Below are positions 5,868 to 17,717 of a stretch of 24,978 nucleotides of DNA, piece after piece. This DNA comes from DATAEY01 sp045805565 (GTDB lineage Bacteria > Actinomycetota > Thermoleophilia > Solirubrobacterales > Solirubrobacteraceae), in NCBI GenBank assembly GCA_045805565.1, contig JBJMKZ010000046.1, positions 1 to 24,978 on the forward strand, given 5' to 3'. The translations under genes were made by a program, and so were the position numbers. The notes below the pieces were generated by a model that saw only the letters and a list, made by a program, of their open reading frames with translations, was not told the origin of the DNA and searched no databases. The stretch's first letter is position 1, and every line of letters begins with the position of its first letter.

Positions 5868-8123
5868 TTACGGGCCGGGGGACGCCGGGCGCCGGAACCG
5901 AGCGCGCGTCCGGGACGGGCGTCTCGAGATGGCGTGCGGTGGCAGGGCCCACAGCGCCCTGGCCCGCCCGGCCAGGCCGCGCCCGCGACCCAGCGCTCGG
6001 CGCAGCGATCGGCGCTGCGCCGCGCTCGGCCGCGGTTCGCCGTAGCCGAACCGGACGGCACGCAGCGCACCCAGATAGGCGGCCCCCGGATGGCCGGCGA
6101 AGCGGCGCTCGAGCGCCTGCAGCGTCGTCCCCGGAGCCGCGGGCTGCCCGGCGCGCCGCAGCGCCCGCTCGAGCTCGTCCAGGGCAGGGTCACGCCCGGC
6201 AAGCGGCCTCCGCCGCCCGCTGACCAGCGACGCTGCCGCCACGGCCAGCGCCGCCAGCGCGCCGGCCAGCCATCCCAGCCAGCCGGCGCCGTCGGCTCCG
6301 GGCGCGTGACTCCCGGCCGGCGGGCCGGACTCCGGGCGGTCGCCCGGGCCCGCCGGCTGCCCCGCGTCGGCTGGCGGCGCCGCGCCCGACGCCGACAAGC
6401 CGATCTGGGAACGGGCCGGAGCCGCGGTGGGCGTCGGATCGAAGACCACCCATCCATAGCGCGGGAAGTACGCCTCCACCCACGAGTGGGCGTCCAGGTC
6501 CCGGACGATCCACTCCCGGCGGCGCCGGTCGTAGCTGCCCGGGCTGAATCCTGCGGCCACCCGGGCGGGGACGCCGGCCATTCGCAGCAGCAGCGCCATC
6601 GCCCCTGAGAACTGCTGGCAGTACCCGGCCCGGTCCTCGAACAGGAAGGCCTCGAGCGGCACCGCGTGCGGCGGCGGCACCTCGCTGTAGGCATAGCCAC
6701 GGGACAGGTAGCCCAGGACATGGCGGACGTAGTCGTACGGGGAGCGTGACGCCCGCGCGAGCCGGCGCGACAGCGCCCACGCCCGGGCATAGGGGGAGGC
6801 GCTCAGCGCGCCGGCGTCCGTCCGCGCCGGTTGCGCGCCCCAAGCCGGCAGGACCACGCGCCGTGCCGGCGCCCCCACGCGAGGCCGCAGGGTGAGCTCC
6901 AGATACCGGCTGGCGAGGTCGGGGTACCGCGTGCCGGCCCCAGCCAGCTGCGCGCCGGTGGGTCGCGGGTCGTAGACGGTCGCCCCGTAGGAGTCGCGCC
7001 GCGAGAGCGGCGCCTCCAGCCTGAAGGTGCCGGGCGCCGGGGTGGCCACCGCGGCACTGGGCGGACGATCGACGAAGATCGCGGTTCCCGCCGCCACCAG
7101 GTCGGTGGATCGCAGGGCCTGGATCGTCACCCGGATACGCTGGTTCCACGACCGCCGGCGGGCGTAGACGGCGGGCAGCTCGTCGGCCAGGCTGGCGCCG
7201 AACCGCCGGGGGTCGCGCACCCACCGCGTACCGTCGAAGACGTCCAGATCGACCGCCTTCCAGTACGCCCGGTGAGCAGCGCGAACCCGGAAGAGCTCAC
7301 GGCCGTCACGCGGCCAGCGCATCGGCCCGTACCGGTGCTCGAACTGGAACGTCACGCCCACGCGCGTCCCCAGCGACTCGGCCAGCGACTCGTAGTCGAC
7401 CCAGGGACCGGAGGCGTCCAGCCGCGGCGCCGCCACCCCTCCCACCGCGATCGCCGCGGCCACCAGCGCCGCGGCCCCCCGGGCGTCGCTGCGCCGCACG
7501 CGCTCGAGCCACAGGAAGGCCGCGAGCAGCGCGGCGAACGCCGCCCCGCGCAGGAACTGTCCGGGCTCGGTGACCAGCGCCGCGGGCACGCCGTACAGGA
7601 TCGAGAGCGCGAGCGCCGCGGATAGGGACGCCCCGCCGCGCCCGGGCCAGAAGGCGAGGCCCGCCGCGGCGAGCAACAGGAGGGCGCCTCCGAGCGTGAT
7701 CGCCAGGCGCGGCCAGTCGTCGGCGCCCCCGTACGGGACGCTGAGATCGGGCAGCGAGCCGGCACCCGAGGCGAGGCCCGCCACGAGCTCCCACCAGGCG
7801 CCGGGAACCAGCAGGCGGGGCGCCACCCCGGCGGCGGCCGCGGCGGCCGGCGCCGTGGCGCAGACCAGCGCGACCGCCAGCGGCGTGCGGTGCCGGCGTC
7901 GCCCGCGGCCGAGCGCAAGGAGCCCGATGGCGGCGGCCAGCGCGAGCGCCAACCCCTCCCCCATCTGCCGGCCGGCCGCGGGAGCGACCAGCCGCGACCA
8001 GTGCAGAGCGCCCCAGCCCGCGAGGGCGGCGAAGGCAGCCAGCCGAGCCACCGGCGCCGGCAGGACGAGCGTCGCGGTGCCCGGCCTCCCCACGGCCGGC
8101 GCGGTGGTGGCGGCGGCGCTCAC
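5868..8123 (-). CDS. TgpA-like membrane transglutaminase (DUF3488 - transglutaminase core - DUF4129)
   Basis: A 751-residue membrane protein of the TgpA type. Seven hydrophobic segments lie in the first 235 residues (about 25-42, 55-72, 81-100, 138-159, 166-184, 191-207 and 216-232), followed by a large extracytoplasmic region. The transglutaminase core has a complete Cys-His-Asp triad: C502 in AGYCQQFSGAMALLLRMAG, H546 in DLDAHSWVEAYFP and D562 in VVFDPTP. One more membrane helix (about 612-634) is followed by a cytoplasmic DUF4129-like tail (LERALRRAGQPAAPGTTLQA). Members act on peptides or proteins outside the membrane; natural substrates are mostly unknown. The GTG at 8123 overlaps the DUF58 stop as GTGA. 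It follows MoxR and DUF58 genes, the classic partners of this family. Confidence 0.93.
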   Translation of the reverse strand: MSAAATTAPAVGRPGTATLVLPAPVARLAAFAALAGWGALHWSRLVAPAAGRQMGEGLALALAAAIGLLALGRGRRRHRTPLAVALVCATAPAAAAAAGVAPRLLVPGAWWELVAGLASGAGSLPDLSVPYGGADDWPRLAITLGGALLLLAAAGLAFWPGRGGASLSAALALSILYGVPAALVTEPGQFLRGAAFAALLAAFLWLERVRRSDARGAAALVAAAIAVGGVAAPRLDASGPWVDYESLAESLGTRVGVTFQFEHRYGPMRWPRDGRELFRVRAAHRAYWKAVDLDVFDGTRWVRDPRRFGASLADELPAVYARRRSWNQRIRVTIQALRSTDLVAAGTAIFVDRPPSAAVATPAPGTFRLEAPLSRRDSYGATVYDPRPTGAQLAGAGTRYPDLASRYLELTLRPRVGAPARRVVLPAWGAQPARTDAGALSASPYARAWALSRRLARASRSPYDYVRHVLGYLSRGYAYSEVPPPHAVPLEAFLFEDRAGYCQQFSGAMALLLRMAGVPARVAAGFSPGSYDRRRREWIVRDLDAHSWVEAYFPRYGWVVFDPTPTAAPARSQIGLSASGAAPPADAGQPAGPGDRPESGPPAGSHAPGADGAGWLGWLAGALAALAVAAASLVSGRRRPLAGRDPALDELERALRRAGQPAAPGTTLQALERRFAGHPGAAYLGALRAVRFGYGEPRPSAAQRRSLRRALGRGRGLAGRARALWALPPHAISRRPSRTRARFRRPASPGP

Positions 8124-9202
8124 GCGGCCATCCTCCGCGCCCCCGGACGGATCGCGTAGCCTCGGCAGCCGGCCACCTCGAGCACCGGCCGGCCCCGCCG
8201 CGGCGCGCCGGCGGCGATGGGCGCCACCACCAGCGGCGCGGCACCGGACGGCACCGGCACGTCGGCTCGCGCCGGCAGGCGCGCGCTGACGTAGATCATG
8301 GGCCCGACCCGCGACGCCAGGGCGCCGGGCACCGGCCGGCGTCCCGGCTCGACGAGGGCCAGCGACGCCCACACCGCTGGCCAGGCAAGGAGATCGGGGG
8401 CGACCCGGCGGACGCGTCGCTCGCCCGGCATGAGCACCGAGCAGCCACCCGCGCGGGCCAGCTCGAGGCACAGCGAGGCGGCCGCGCGCACCGCCGGATC
8501 CAGCTGCTCGGCGGCAACGGGACCGCCCGCGTCGAGCACGATGAGCGGTCGCACGTCGGCGTCCGGGGTCAGCCGGCGCTGCAGCAGGCCGGCGCCGCGC
8601 GCGAAGGCCGGCCAGTGGATGCGCGAGGCCGGCGCGCCAGGACGGTACGGCACCAGGCCGTCCGGCTCGACCCCCTCGATGCCCGGCACCGATGCCTGCG
8701 GGCGGGCGCCCTCGCCCCGGCGGCCGCCGTCGAGCAGATGCACGGGCTCGACGCGGGGCAGCACCAGGACCTCCTGGGGCCCGGCCGTCCTGCACTCCCG
8801 CCGCGCAACCCCCAGCGGGTCCCTCAGGACCAGGGTCGGCGGCTCCAGGACGCGCCTGCCCCTGCGCGCGAAGCGCGCCTCGACGCGCACCGCGGCCCGC
8901 CGCCGCCCCAGGGCCAGCGGTGCCGGCACGCCCAGCAGCGGCTCCGCAATGTCGCCGCCGGGAAGCCCCACCCGCGCGGTCGCGACCAGGCGCATGGTCA
9001 GCGGCCGGCCCTCCTCCACCCGCCGGGCCGCGAGCTCGCGCGAGAGCGCGGCGCCGCGCGCGGCAAACCAGGACCACGCCCACAGCCCGAGGGTGAGCGC
9101 GGTCAGCGCCACCCCGGCCACCAGCAGCGGCTCGGCGTCGAACATCCCCGCCGCGACCAGCATGGCGATGCCCACGGCGGCGGTGGCGGGCGGCCCGCGC
9201 AC
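8120..9202 (-). CDS. DUF58 domain protein
   Basis: A 360-residue protein with two N-terminal membrane helices (about 5-20 and 25-46), a beta-rich middle and the DUF58 signature at residues 183-198 (LVPYRPGAPASRIHWP), followed by a von Willebrand A-like fold (LIVLDAGGP). Such proteins are regularly encoded with MoxR ATPases and transglutaminases and may be clients or adaptors of the MoxR chaperone; that role is inferred from the family. The GTG at 9202 lies 5 nt after the MoxR stop. The stop overlaps the transglutaminase start by 4 nt, so the three genes are surely co-transcribed. Confidence 0.9.
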   Translation of the reverse strand: MRGPPATAAVGIAMLVAAGMFDAEPLLVAGVALTALTLGLWAWSWFAARGAALSRELAARRVEEGRPLTMRLVATARVGLPGGDIAEPLLGVPAPLALGRRRAAVRVEARFARRGRRVLEPPTLVLRDPLGVARRECRTAGPQEVLVLPRVEPVHLLDGGRRGEGARPQASVPGIEGVEPDGLVPYRPGAPASRIHWPAFARGAGLLQRRLTPDADVRPLIVLDAGGPVAAEQLDPAVRAAASLCLELARAGGCSVLMPGERRVRRVAPDLLAWPAVWASLALVEPGRRPVPGALASRVGPMIYVSARLPARADVPVPSGAAPLVVAPIAAGAPRRGRPVLEVAGCRGYAIRPGARRMAA

Positions 9203-9207
9203 GGCGC

Positions 9208-10179
9208 CTACAAGGCCGGGGTGGCGTCCACCGCGTCGGCGATCACGTGCCGGCGCACGTCATCGGGCGAGTCGCCCGCCGACTCGGGCGCCAGCAAGAG
9301 GCGGTGGGCGAGCACCGGCTGGGCCAGCGCCTGCACGTCGTCGGGCAGCGCATGGTCACGTCCCTCCAGCAGCGCGCGGGCCTTCGCCGCCCGCAGCAGC
9401 ATCAGGCCGGCCCGGGGGCTGGCGCCCAGCTCCACGCGGGGATCGGCCCGGGTGCAACCCAGCAGCTCGACCACGTAATCGCGCAGCGCCTCGCTGGCGC
9501 GCACCCTGACGGCGGCGTCGACCAGCGCCAGGACCTCGGTGGGGGAGGCGACGGCGGGGAGCGTCAGGACACGGTCTCCGCCCTCGTGGCCGGCCAGCAT
9601 CCCGGCCTCCGCCCGGGCGGTGGGGTAGCCGAGCACGACCCGTGCCATGAACCGGTCCACCTGGGCCTCCGGCAGCGGGTAGGTGCCCTCGTACTCGATC
9701 GGGTTCTGGGTCGCCAGCACCAGGAACGGGCGCGCGAGCTCGTGAGTGTGCACGTCCACCGTCACCCGGCGCTCCTGCATGCACTCCAGGAGTCCCGACT
9801 GGGTCTTGGGCGAGGCCCGGTTGACCTCGTCGACAAGGACCAGGTTGGCGAAGATGGGACCGGGCCGGAACTCGAAGCGCTGCTCGCGCTGGTTGAACAC
9901 GTTGGTGCCGACGATGTCGGCCGGGAGCAGGTCGGCCGTGCACTGGATCCGCGCGAATTGGGCGTCGATCGAACGGGCCAGGGCGCGCGCCAGCGCCGTC
10001 TTGCCCACCCCCGGGTAATCCTCGATCAGCACGTGGCCCTCGGCCGCCAGCGCGACCAGCACCACTCCCAGGACCTCCTCGCGCACCTCGACGGCGCGCC
10101 TCACGTTCCCGGCGATGCGCCGCGCGGTCGCCGCCGCGGCGTCACGCTGGGCGGGCTCGATCCGCTCCAGCCGCTCCAT
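9208..10179 (-). CDS. MoxR-family AAA+ ATPase
   Basis: MoxR ATPases are AAA+ chaperones thought to help mature or insert metal or cofactor into partner complexes. The protein (323 residues from ATG 10179) has Walker A GVGKTALAR (about 57-65), Walker B LVLVDEVNRA (about 113-122), sensor ATQNPIEYEGTYPLPEAQ and the arginine-containing DRFMARVVLGYP. The C-terminal lid contains ASPRAGLMLLRAAKARALLEG. I chose ATG 10179 because GAGG stands 6 nt before it; a GTG at 10194 is possible but lacks a ribosome-binding site. Either start overlaps the 3' end of coaBC, so the cassette is physically joined to the mihF-gmk-rpoZ-coaBC group. Confidence 0.93.
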   Translation of the reverse strand: MERLERIEPAQRDAAAATARRIAGNVRRAVEVREEVLGVVLVALAAEGHVLIEDYPGVGKTALARALARSIDAQFARIQCTADLLPADIVGTNVFNQREQRFEFRPGPIFANLVLVDEVNRASPKTQSGLLECMQERRVTVDVHTHELARPFLVLATQNPIEYEGTYPLPEAQVDRFMARVVLGYPTARAEAGMLAGHEGGDRVLTLPAVASPTEVLALVDAAVRVRASEALRDYVVELLGCTRADPRVELGASPRAGLMLLRAAKARALLEGRDHALPDDVQALAQPVLAHRLLLAPESAGDSPDDVRRHVIADAVDATPAL

Positions 10180-11419
10180 CCCTCGCCTCGTCACGCAGCC
10201 GGTGGACCTCGTCCAGCACGGCGGCCGCCACCTGCGCCTTGCCGGTGCGCGGCACGTGACGCTCGTCCGACGCGGTGATGATGGTCACCTCGTTGTGCGC
10301 GCCCTCGAACCCGATGTCGAGCCGGGATATGTCGTTGACCACGACGGCGTCCAGACCCTTGCGGATCCGCTTCTCGCGCGCGCACTCGACCGCCCGCGGG
10401 CCGTGCTCGGCGGCGAACCCGACGATCGTCTGGCCGTCGCCCCGGCGGCCGGCCAGACCGCCGAGGACGTCCTCGGTGCGCTCGAGGTCGAGCTCCAGCG
10501 TCTGCGCCGCCTCCTTGCGCAGCTTGCCGGCGGTCGGCAGCTTCGGGCGGTAATCGGCCACCGCCGCCGCCATCAGCAGGACGTCGCACCCGGGGAAGCG
10601 CTCGATGCACTCATGGGCCAACTCGGCGGCGGTGCGCACCTCGACGTAGCGGACGACCGGATTGCGCGAGAGGTCGACGTTGGCCGCCACCACCGTCACC
10701 TCGGCGCCGCGCCGGGCGGCCTCGTCGGCCAGCGCGAAGCCCATCCGCCCCGACGACCGGTTGCCCACGAACCGCACGTCGTCGATCGGCTCGCGCGTCC
10801 CGCCGGCCGTCACCAGCACCTGCAGCCCGTCCAGGGGCCGTCCCCCCGCCGGCACGACCGCCTCGAAGGCGGCCAGCAGCCGCTCGGGCTCCTGCAGACG
10901 GCCGATACCCCACTCGCCGCGGGATCCCAGCGCGCCGGTGTCGGGTTCCAGCACCCCGACGCCGCGCTCGCGCAGCAGCGCCAGGTTGGCGCGGGTCGCC
11001 GGGTGGCGATACATCTGGTCGTTCATCGCGGGCGCCACCAGGACCGGGCAGGTGGCAGCCAGCGCCGCGCTGGTCAGGAGGTTGTCGGCGTGGCCACCGG
11101 CCAGCTTGGCCAGGGTGTTCGCCGACGCGGGCGCGATCAGGTAGGCGTCCGCGTTGCGGACCAGCTCCAGGTGGGACAGCGGCTCGTGCTCGGGCGGGGG
11201 CTGATCGGGGAACGCGCCGCGGGCGGGGTCGCGCTCGAACTCGGAGACCATCACCGGAGCGCCGCTCAGAGCGGCGAATGACGCCGGGCCCACGAAGCGG
11301 CGGCTCGCCGGGGTCTGGACGACCCGCACCGCATGACCCGCCTTGGTGGCGAGGCGCACCAGCTCGAGCGCCTTGTAGGCGGCGATTCCGCCGCTGACGC
11401 CGAGCAGCAGCCTGGCCAC
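10142..11419 (-). CDS. coaBC: Bifunctional phosphopantothenoylcysteine decarboxylase / phosphopantothenate-cysteine ligase
   Basis: CoaBC makes 4'-phosphopantetheine from phosphopantothenate and cysteine, a step of coenzyme A synthesis. The 425-residue protein has the FMN-dependent CoaC half first (GVSGGIAAYKALELVR; active-site His in PLSHLELV, H83; PAMN at residues 130-133). The CTP-dependent CoaB half follows (LVTAGGTREPIDDVRFVGNR, GKLRKEAAQT, VGFAAEH, VVNDIS). The CoaC segment that in E. coli carries the catalytic Cys (ACGDxGxGRM) reads SRGEWGIGRL here, so there is no Cys at that place. The GTG at 11419 follows GGAG. It lies 27 nt downstream of rpoZ, the usual actinobacterial order. Confidence 0.95.
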   Translation of the reverse strand: MARLLLGVSGGIAAYKALELVRLATKAGHAVRVVQTPASRRFVGPASFAALSGAPVMVSEFERDPARGAFPDQPPPEHEPLSHLELVRNADAYLIAPASANTLAKLAGGHADNLLTSAALAATCPVLVAPAMNDQMYRHPATRANLALLRERGVGVLEPDTGALGSRGEWGIGRLQEPERLLAAFEAVVPAGGRPLDGLQVLVTAGGTREPIDDVRFVGNRSSGRMGFALADEAARRGAEVTVVAANVDLSRNPVVRYVEVRTAAELAHECIERFPGCDVLLMAAAVADYRPKLPTAGKLRKEAAQTLELDLERTEDVLGGLAGRRGDGQTIVGFAAEHGPRAVECAREKRIRKGLDAVVVNDISRLDIGFEGAHNEVTIITASDERHVPRTGKAQVAAAVLDEVHRLRDEARDGAAGADRARPA

Positions 11420-11446
11420 GCCGGCTCCTCAGGCCGCCACCGGCAC

Positions 11447-11674
11447 CTACCGGTAGCGGTACTTGAGCTTGCCGGCGGCGACCTCCTCCAGGGCCAGAGT
11501 GAGGTAGTTCTTGGAGCGACTCTCCACCATCGGCGGCGGAAACTCGTCGAAGGTTCCCTCGCCCAGGTTGTGGTAGTAGGAGTTGATCTGGCGCGCGCGC
11601 TTGGCGGCGACGACCACGCTGGCGTAATTGGAGTCGACCCGATCGGTCAGCTCGTCTATGCGGGGTGAGATCAC
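11447..11674 (-). CDS. rpoZ: RNA polymerase omega subunit
   Basis: Omega aids assembly and stability of RNA polymerase by clamping beta-prime. The 75-residue protein shows the family core: IDELTDRVDSNYASVVVAAK, RARQINSY, and the C-terminal LTLALEEVAAGKLKYRYR. It begins at the GTG at 11674 with only a weak ribosome-binding site. It sits between gmk (71 nt upstream on the minus strand) and coaBC, a neighbourhood that is strongly conserved and supports the call. Confidence 0.94.
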   Translation of the reverse strand: MISPRIDELTDRVDSNYASVVVAAKRARQINSYYHNLGEGTFDEFPPPMVESRSKNYLTLALEEVAAGKLKYRYR

Positions 11675-11704
11675 AGAGGGCTCTTTCCTGGGTGCCGGAC
11701 AGCC

Positions 11705-11710
11705 AGTCTA
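11705..11710 (-). promoter_or_regulatory. Candidate -10 box upstream of rpoZ
   Basis: TAGACT on the minus strand in the 71-nt gap between gmk and rpoZ, about 30 nt before the rpoZ start. No convincing -35 box. It may give rpoZ-coaBC an extra promoter beyond read-through from mihF-gmk. Confidence 0.25.
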
Positions 11711-11745
11711 CCGCTCGCCTCGCGCCGGCCGCTCGACTCGATCCC

Positions 11746-12306
11746 TCAGCCGCGTCCGAGCACGTCGGTGACGATCGCGGCCAGCTCGCCCACCGCCTCC
11801 TCGAGGCGATCGTTGACCACCACGTGGCGGAACTCGTCCCGCGCGGCCAGCTCCTCGCGCGCGGTCGTCAGCCTGGCCTCGACGTCCTGGGCGGGATCGG
11901 TGCCGCGGCCGACGAGGCGCGCTCGCAACGCCTCGAGCGAGGGTGGAGCGATGAACACCTGCACCGCCTCCGGCATCGCCGCGCGCATCTGGCGGGCGCC
12001 CTGGACCTCGATCTCCAGCACCAGGGGAACGCCCGCGGCCAGCCGCCTCTCCAGCTCGGAGCGCAGCGTCCCGTAACGGTGCCCGGAGTAGCGGGCGTGC
12101 TCCACGAACTCGCCGGCGGCAACCCGGCGGTCGAATTCGTCGTCGGACAGGAAGTGGTAGTCGACGCCGTCACGCTCGGCCGGCCGCGGCGCGCGCGTGG
12201 TCGCCGACACCGAGAGCTCCAGCTGCGGCACGCGCTCCATCAGGCCCCGGATCAGCGTCCCCTTCCCGACTCCGGACGGGCCGGTGATCACGAACACGTG
12301 GGCCAT
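11746..12306 (-). CDS. gmk: Guanylate kinase
   Basis: Phosphorylates GMP to GDP with ATP. The 186-residue protein has the P-loop GPSGVGKGTL (residues 9-18), the GMP-binding SVSATTRAPRPAERDGVDYHF, the lid region and LVLEIEVQGARQM, all typical. The frame is open upstream but the real start is the ATG at 12306 (MAHVFVITGPSGVGKG). The gene follows mihF by 29 nt, the arrangement seen across actinobacteria, where mihF and gmk form one unit. Confidence 0.96.
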   Translation of the reverse strand: MAHVFVITGPSGVGKGTLIRGLMERVPQLELSVSATTRAPRPAERDGVDYHFLSDDEFDRRVAAGEFVEHARYSGHRYGTLRSELERRLAAGVPLVLEIEVQGARQMRAAMPEAVQVFIAPPSLEALRARLVGRGTDPAQDVEARLTTAREELAARDEFRHVVVNDRLEEAVGELAAIVTDVLGRG

Positions 12307-12335
12307 GCCCCGGCCGGGCGCGCGGGGGAGCCGAC

Positions 12336-12674
12336 CTAGCGGTTCAGCATCACGACGAGCTCCGAGCGCTGGCGCTCCGAGAGCCCGCCGATGGTCTTGC
12401 TCGGAGAGATGCGGCACTGCCCGAGCACCTTGTTGACCTTCACCCGCCCGTACTTGGGAACCGCCAGGAGCATGTCGAACACCTTGGCCGTCTCGACGTA
12501 GTGCGGCGGGTTGAGGAGGAGGGCATGGATCGACTGCCGCCCCGCCTTGAGGTCGCGTTTGAGCTGCGCCCGGCGAGTGCGGATCTCGTTGGCGCGTGCC
12601 AGCGCGTCCATCCGCTGCACCAGCGAGCGCTCGGGAGCCGCCGTCTTGGGCAGCGAGTTGCTCGCGGGCGCCAT
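12336..12674 (-). CDS. mihF: Actinobacterial integration host factor MihF
   Basis: MihF is a nucleoid-associated DNA-binding protein first known as the mycobacterial integration host factor. The 112-residue protein has a variable N-terminus, a basic helix (NEIRTRRAQLKRDLKAGRQS) and the conserved core LLLNPPHYVETAKVFDMLLA, KYGRVKVNKVLGQCRISPSK and TIGGLSERQRSEL, which includes the helix-two-turn-helix DNA-binding region. No Shine-Dalgarno sequence precedes the ATG at 12674. A 9-bp inverted repeat reaches to 2 nt from it. The gene is a strong marker that the host is an actinobacterium. Confidence 0.95.
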   Translation of the reverse strand: MAPASNSLPKTAAPERSLVQRMDALARANEIRTRRAQLKRDLKAGRQSIHALLLNPPHYVETAKVFDMLLAVPKYGRVKVNKVLGQCRISPSKTIGGLSERQRSELVVMLNR

Positions 12675-12675
12675 A

Positions 12676-12706
12676 GGCGGCGAGTCTTACATCTCGGCTC
12701 GCCGCC
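12676..12706. repeat. Inverted repeat at the mihF start
   Basis: Arms GGCGGCGAG (12676-12684) and CTCGCCGCC (12698-12706) are perfect 9-bp complements separated by 13 nt. The near arm ends 2 nt upstream of the mihF ATG. On the minus strand the spacer holds GTAAGA, so TAAGAC could act as a -10 box and, with TTGCAG 16 nt further up, start a leaderless mihF transcript. The repeat could be an operator, for MihF itself or another regulator, or an mRNA hairpin. Confidence 0.7.
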
Positions 12707-12744
12707 TGCAAGGCAGACCGGCCCAATTCAGCTTCAGCTCAACC

Positions 12745-13725
12745 TTAGGTGTAGGAATGCCGATCGACACCGTCGGGTTCTGGCCCGTTTGCAGGTATTT
12801 TCTCGGGCACGGCAAGCCGCCGGCGGACGTTCCGGGACGGATTGAGGGTGGAAACAGGGCGCTGGCGGGCGGCTCGGTCGAGCTCGGCGGCGATGCGGGC
12901 ACCGGCGGCGGGGTCACGGAAGCTCTCGGTTCCCACCGCGACCAGGGAGGCGCCCGCCTCCAGTAGGTCGAGCGCGTTCCAGCCGCTCTGCACCCCTCCC
13001 ATTCCCACCACCGGTATGTCCACGCGCGCCGCCACCTGCGCCACCTGGGCGAGGGCGATGGGCCGGATCGCCGGCCCGGACAGCCCACCCGTAGTCCCAC
13101 CCAGCCAGGGGCTGCCGGTGTCCGGGCGCAGCGCCATGCCCCGCAGGGTGTTGACCAGCGAGACGGCGTCCGCGCCGGCCTCCTGGGCGGCGGCCGCCAC
13201 CGCCGCCGAATCCGGCGCGCTGGGGGTGAGCTTCACGATCAGGGGCTTGGCGGTGAGCGGTCGCACTCGGCGCAGCAGCGCGGCGGTCTCGGCCGGATCC
13301 GCCCCCATCACCAGGCCGCTCTCGACGTTGGGGCAGGAGACGTTGAGCTCCAGCGCCGCGACCTCGTCGCGGGCGCCGAACGCCCCCACGAGGGTGGCGA
13401 CCTCGTCGCGGGTGAACCCCATCACGTTCACGATCAGGGGCACCGGGAGGTCGGCGAGGGCGGGAAGGTCCTCGTCGAGATAGCCGTCCAGCCCGCGGTT
13501 GGGCAGCCCGATCGAGTTGATCAGGCCAGCGGGCGACTCCCACAGCCGGGGCGGGGGATTGCCCCACCGCGGCTCGACGGTGACCGTCTTGGAGACGAAC
13601 GCGGCGAACGGGAATCGCTCCAGGAGGTCGTCGCCGAACGTGCGCCGCGCTGCGATGGCGTCGAAGGTGCCGGAGCCGTTGATGATCGGCGAGCGCAGTC
13701 GCAGCCCGCAGAACTCGACCGTCAA
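12745..13725 (-). CDS. pyrD: Dihydroorotate dehydrogenase, class 1B catalytic subunit
   Basis: Oxidises dihydroorotate to orotate with FMN; in class 1B electrons pass through PyrK to NAD. The 326-residue protein has SPIINGSGTFDA, SIGLPNRGLDGY, the catalytic Cys C131 in LNVSCPNVESG (Cys is typical of class 1 enzymes; class 2 has Ser), and the FMN-phosphate site IPVVGMGGVQSGWNALDLLEA. The frame runs open far upstream, but the start is the TTG at 13725, which overlaps the pyrK stop as TTGA. It ends with a tail of about 40 residues beyond the usual end of the barrel (PSRNVRRRLAVPEKIPANGP). It is the last gene of the pyr operon; pyrF, often found here in actinobacteria, is absent. Confidence 0.95.
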   Translation of the reverse strand: MTVEFCGLRLRSPIINGSGTFDAIAARRTFGDDLLERFPFAAFVSKTVTVEPRWGNPPPRLWESPAGLINSIGLPNRGLDGYLDEDLPALADLPVPLIVNVMGFTRDEVATLVGAFGARDEVAALELNVSCPNVESGLVMGADPAETAALLRRVRPLTAKPLIVKLTPSAPDSAAVAAAAQEAGADAVSLVNTLRGMALRPDTGSPWLGGTTGGLSGPAIRPIALAQVAQVAARVDIPVVGMGGVQSGWNALDLLEAGASLVAVGTESFRDPAAGARIAAELDRAARQRPVSTLNPSRNVRRRLAVPEKIPANGPEPDGVDRHSYT

Positions 13726-14566
13726 TGCCCCGTCCCCGGGATGAGCGCGGTGTCCAGGTCGCAGGCGTCCACGACCGGCCCGTCGACGCACAGCCGCAGA
13801 TGGCCGTGCCGGGTCGGGACGACGCAGCCGAAGCACGCCCCGAAGCCGCACGCCATCCCTGACTCCATCGCGAGCTGAGCCGGGACCCGATGCTCGGCGG
13901 CCAGGGCCCGGACCGCCTCGAGCATCGCCGGAGGTCCGCAGGCGTAGACGGCCGGCTCCGGGATCGAGCGAAGCTCTGCCGCGAGCAGATCGGTGGCCAG
14001 GCCGCGGCGCCCAGTGCTGCCGTCGTCGGTGGCGACCACCGCCTCGGCCAGCAGCTCGGACGCCACGGCGTGGGCGGCGTCGCGGAAGCCCAGCAGCGGT
14101 CGGGCGGGCGCCCCGAGCTCGTCCTGCCAGCACGCGAGCGGCACGATCCCTATCCCGCCGCCGACCAGCAGGGGTACGCGGCCGGGCTCGGGGGCCCAGA
14201 AGCCCATGCCAAGCGGGCCCACGACCCACAGCTCCTCGCCAGGCGCGAGCTGGGCCAGCCGGCGGGTCCCCGGCCCGACGTCCTCGAGCAGGAACTGCAG
14301 CTCGTCGCCCACTCGCCGCAGGTAGGAGAACGCGCGCGGGAGGAAGGGCCGCTCGGCCTCCCCCCCGCCCCAGCGCTCGACCGCCGAGAGCATGTAGAAC
14401 TGGCCCGGCCGCGGCGGCGGGCCGTCGGCGTCGCGGCAGGCGAACAGCCGGTAGGCACCGATGTCGCGGCTCTGGGTCACCTGGGTCCGCCGCCGACCGA
14501 AGGGCGCGATCCTGCGCCTGGCGGCCTCGCCCGCTCCCGGCGGCGCCGACGTCGTCGCGGGACGGC

Positions 14567-14570
<4 letters not shown>
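13722..14570 (-). CDS. pyrK: Dihydroorotate dehydrogenase electron-transfer subunit
   Basis: PyrK carries FAD and a [2Fe-2S] cluster and moves electrons from PyrD to NAD. The 282-residue protein has the FAD-binding barrel (PPRPGQFYMLSA, PRAFSY), the NAD-binding region (LLVGGGIGIVPLACW, VYACGPPAMLEAV) and the cluster ligands C241, C246, C249 and C261 in the C-x4-C-x2-C-x11-C pattern. The ATG at 14570 overlaps the carB stop as ATGA and the gene's own stop overlaps the pyrD TTG, so it is coupled on both sides. A first stretch of about 28 Ala/Arg-rich residues precedes the conserved domain. Confidence 0.94.
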
Positions 14571-17692
<3,122 letters not shown>

Positions 17693-17717
17693 CAGCGGTT
17701 GGCGCCGGACGACCCGG

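Noticed and set aside
5868..9083. Extension of the transglutaminase frame across the DUF58 gene
   Set aside because: The upstream part is Arg/Gly/Ala-rich noise in another frame of a clear DUF58 gene; the GTG at 8123 overlapping its stop is the natural start.
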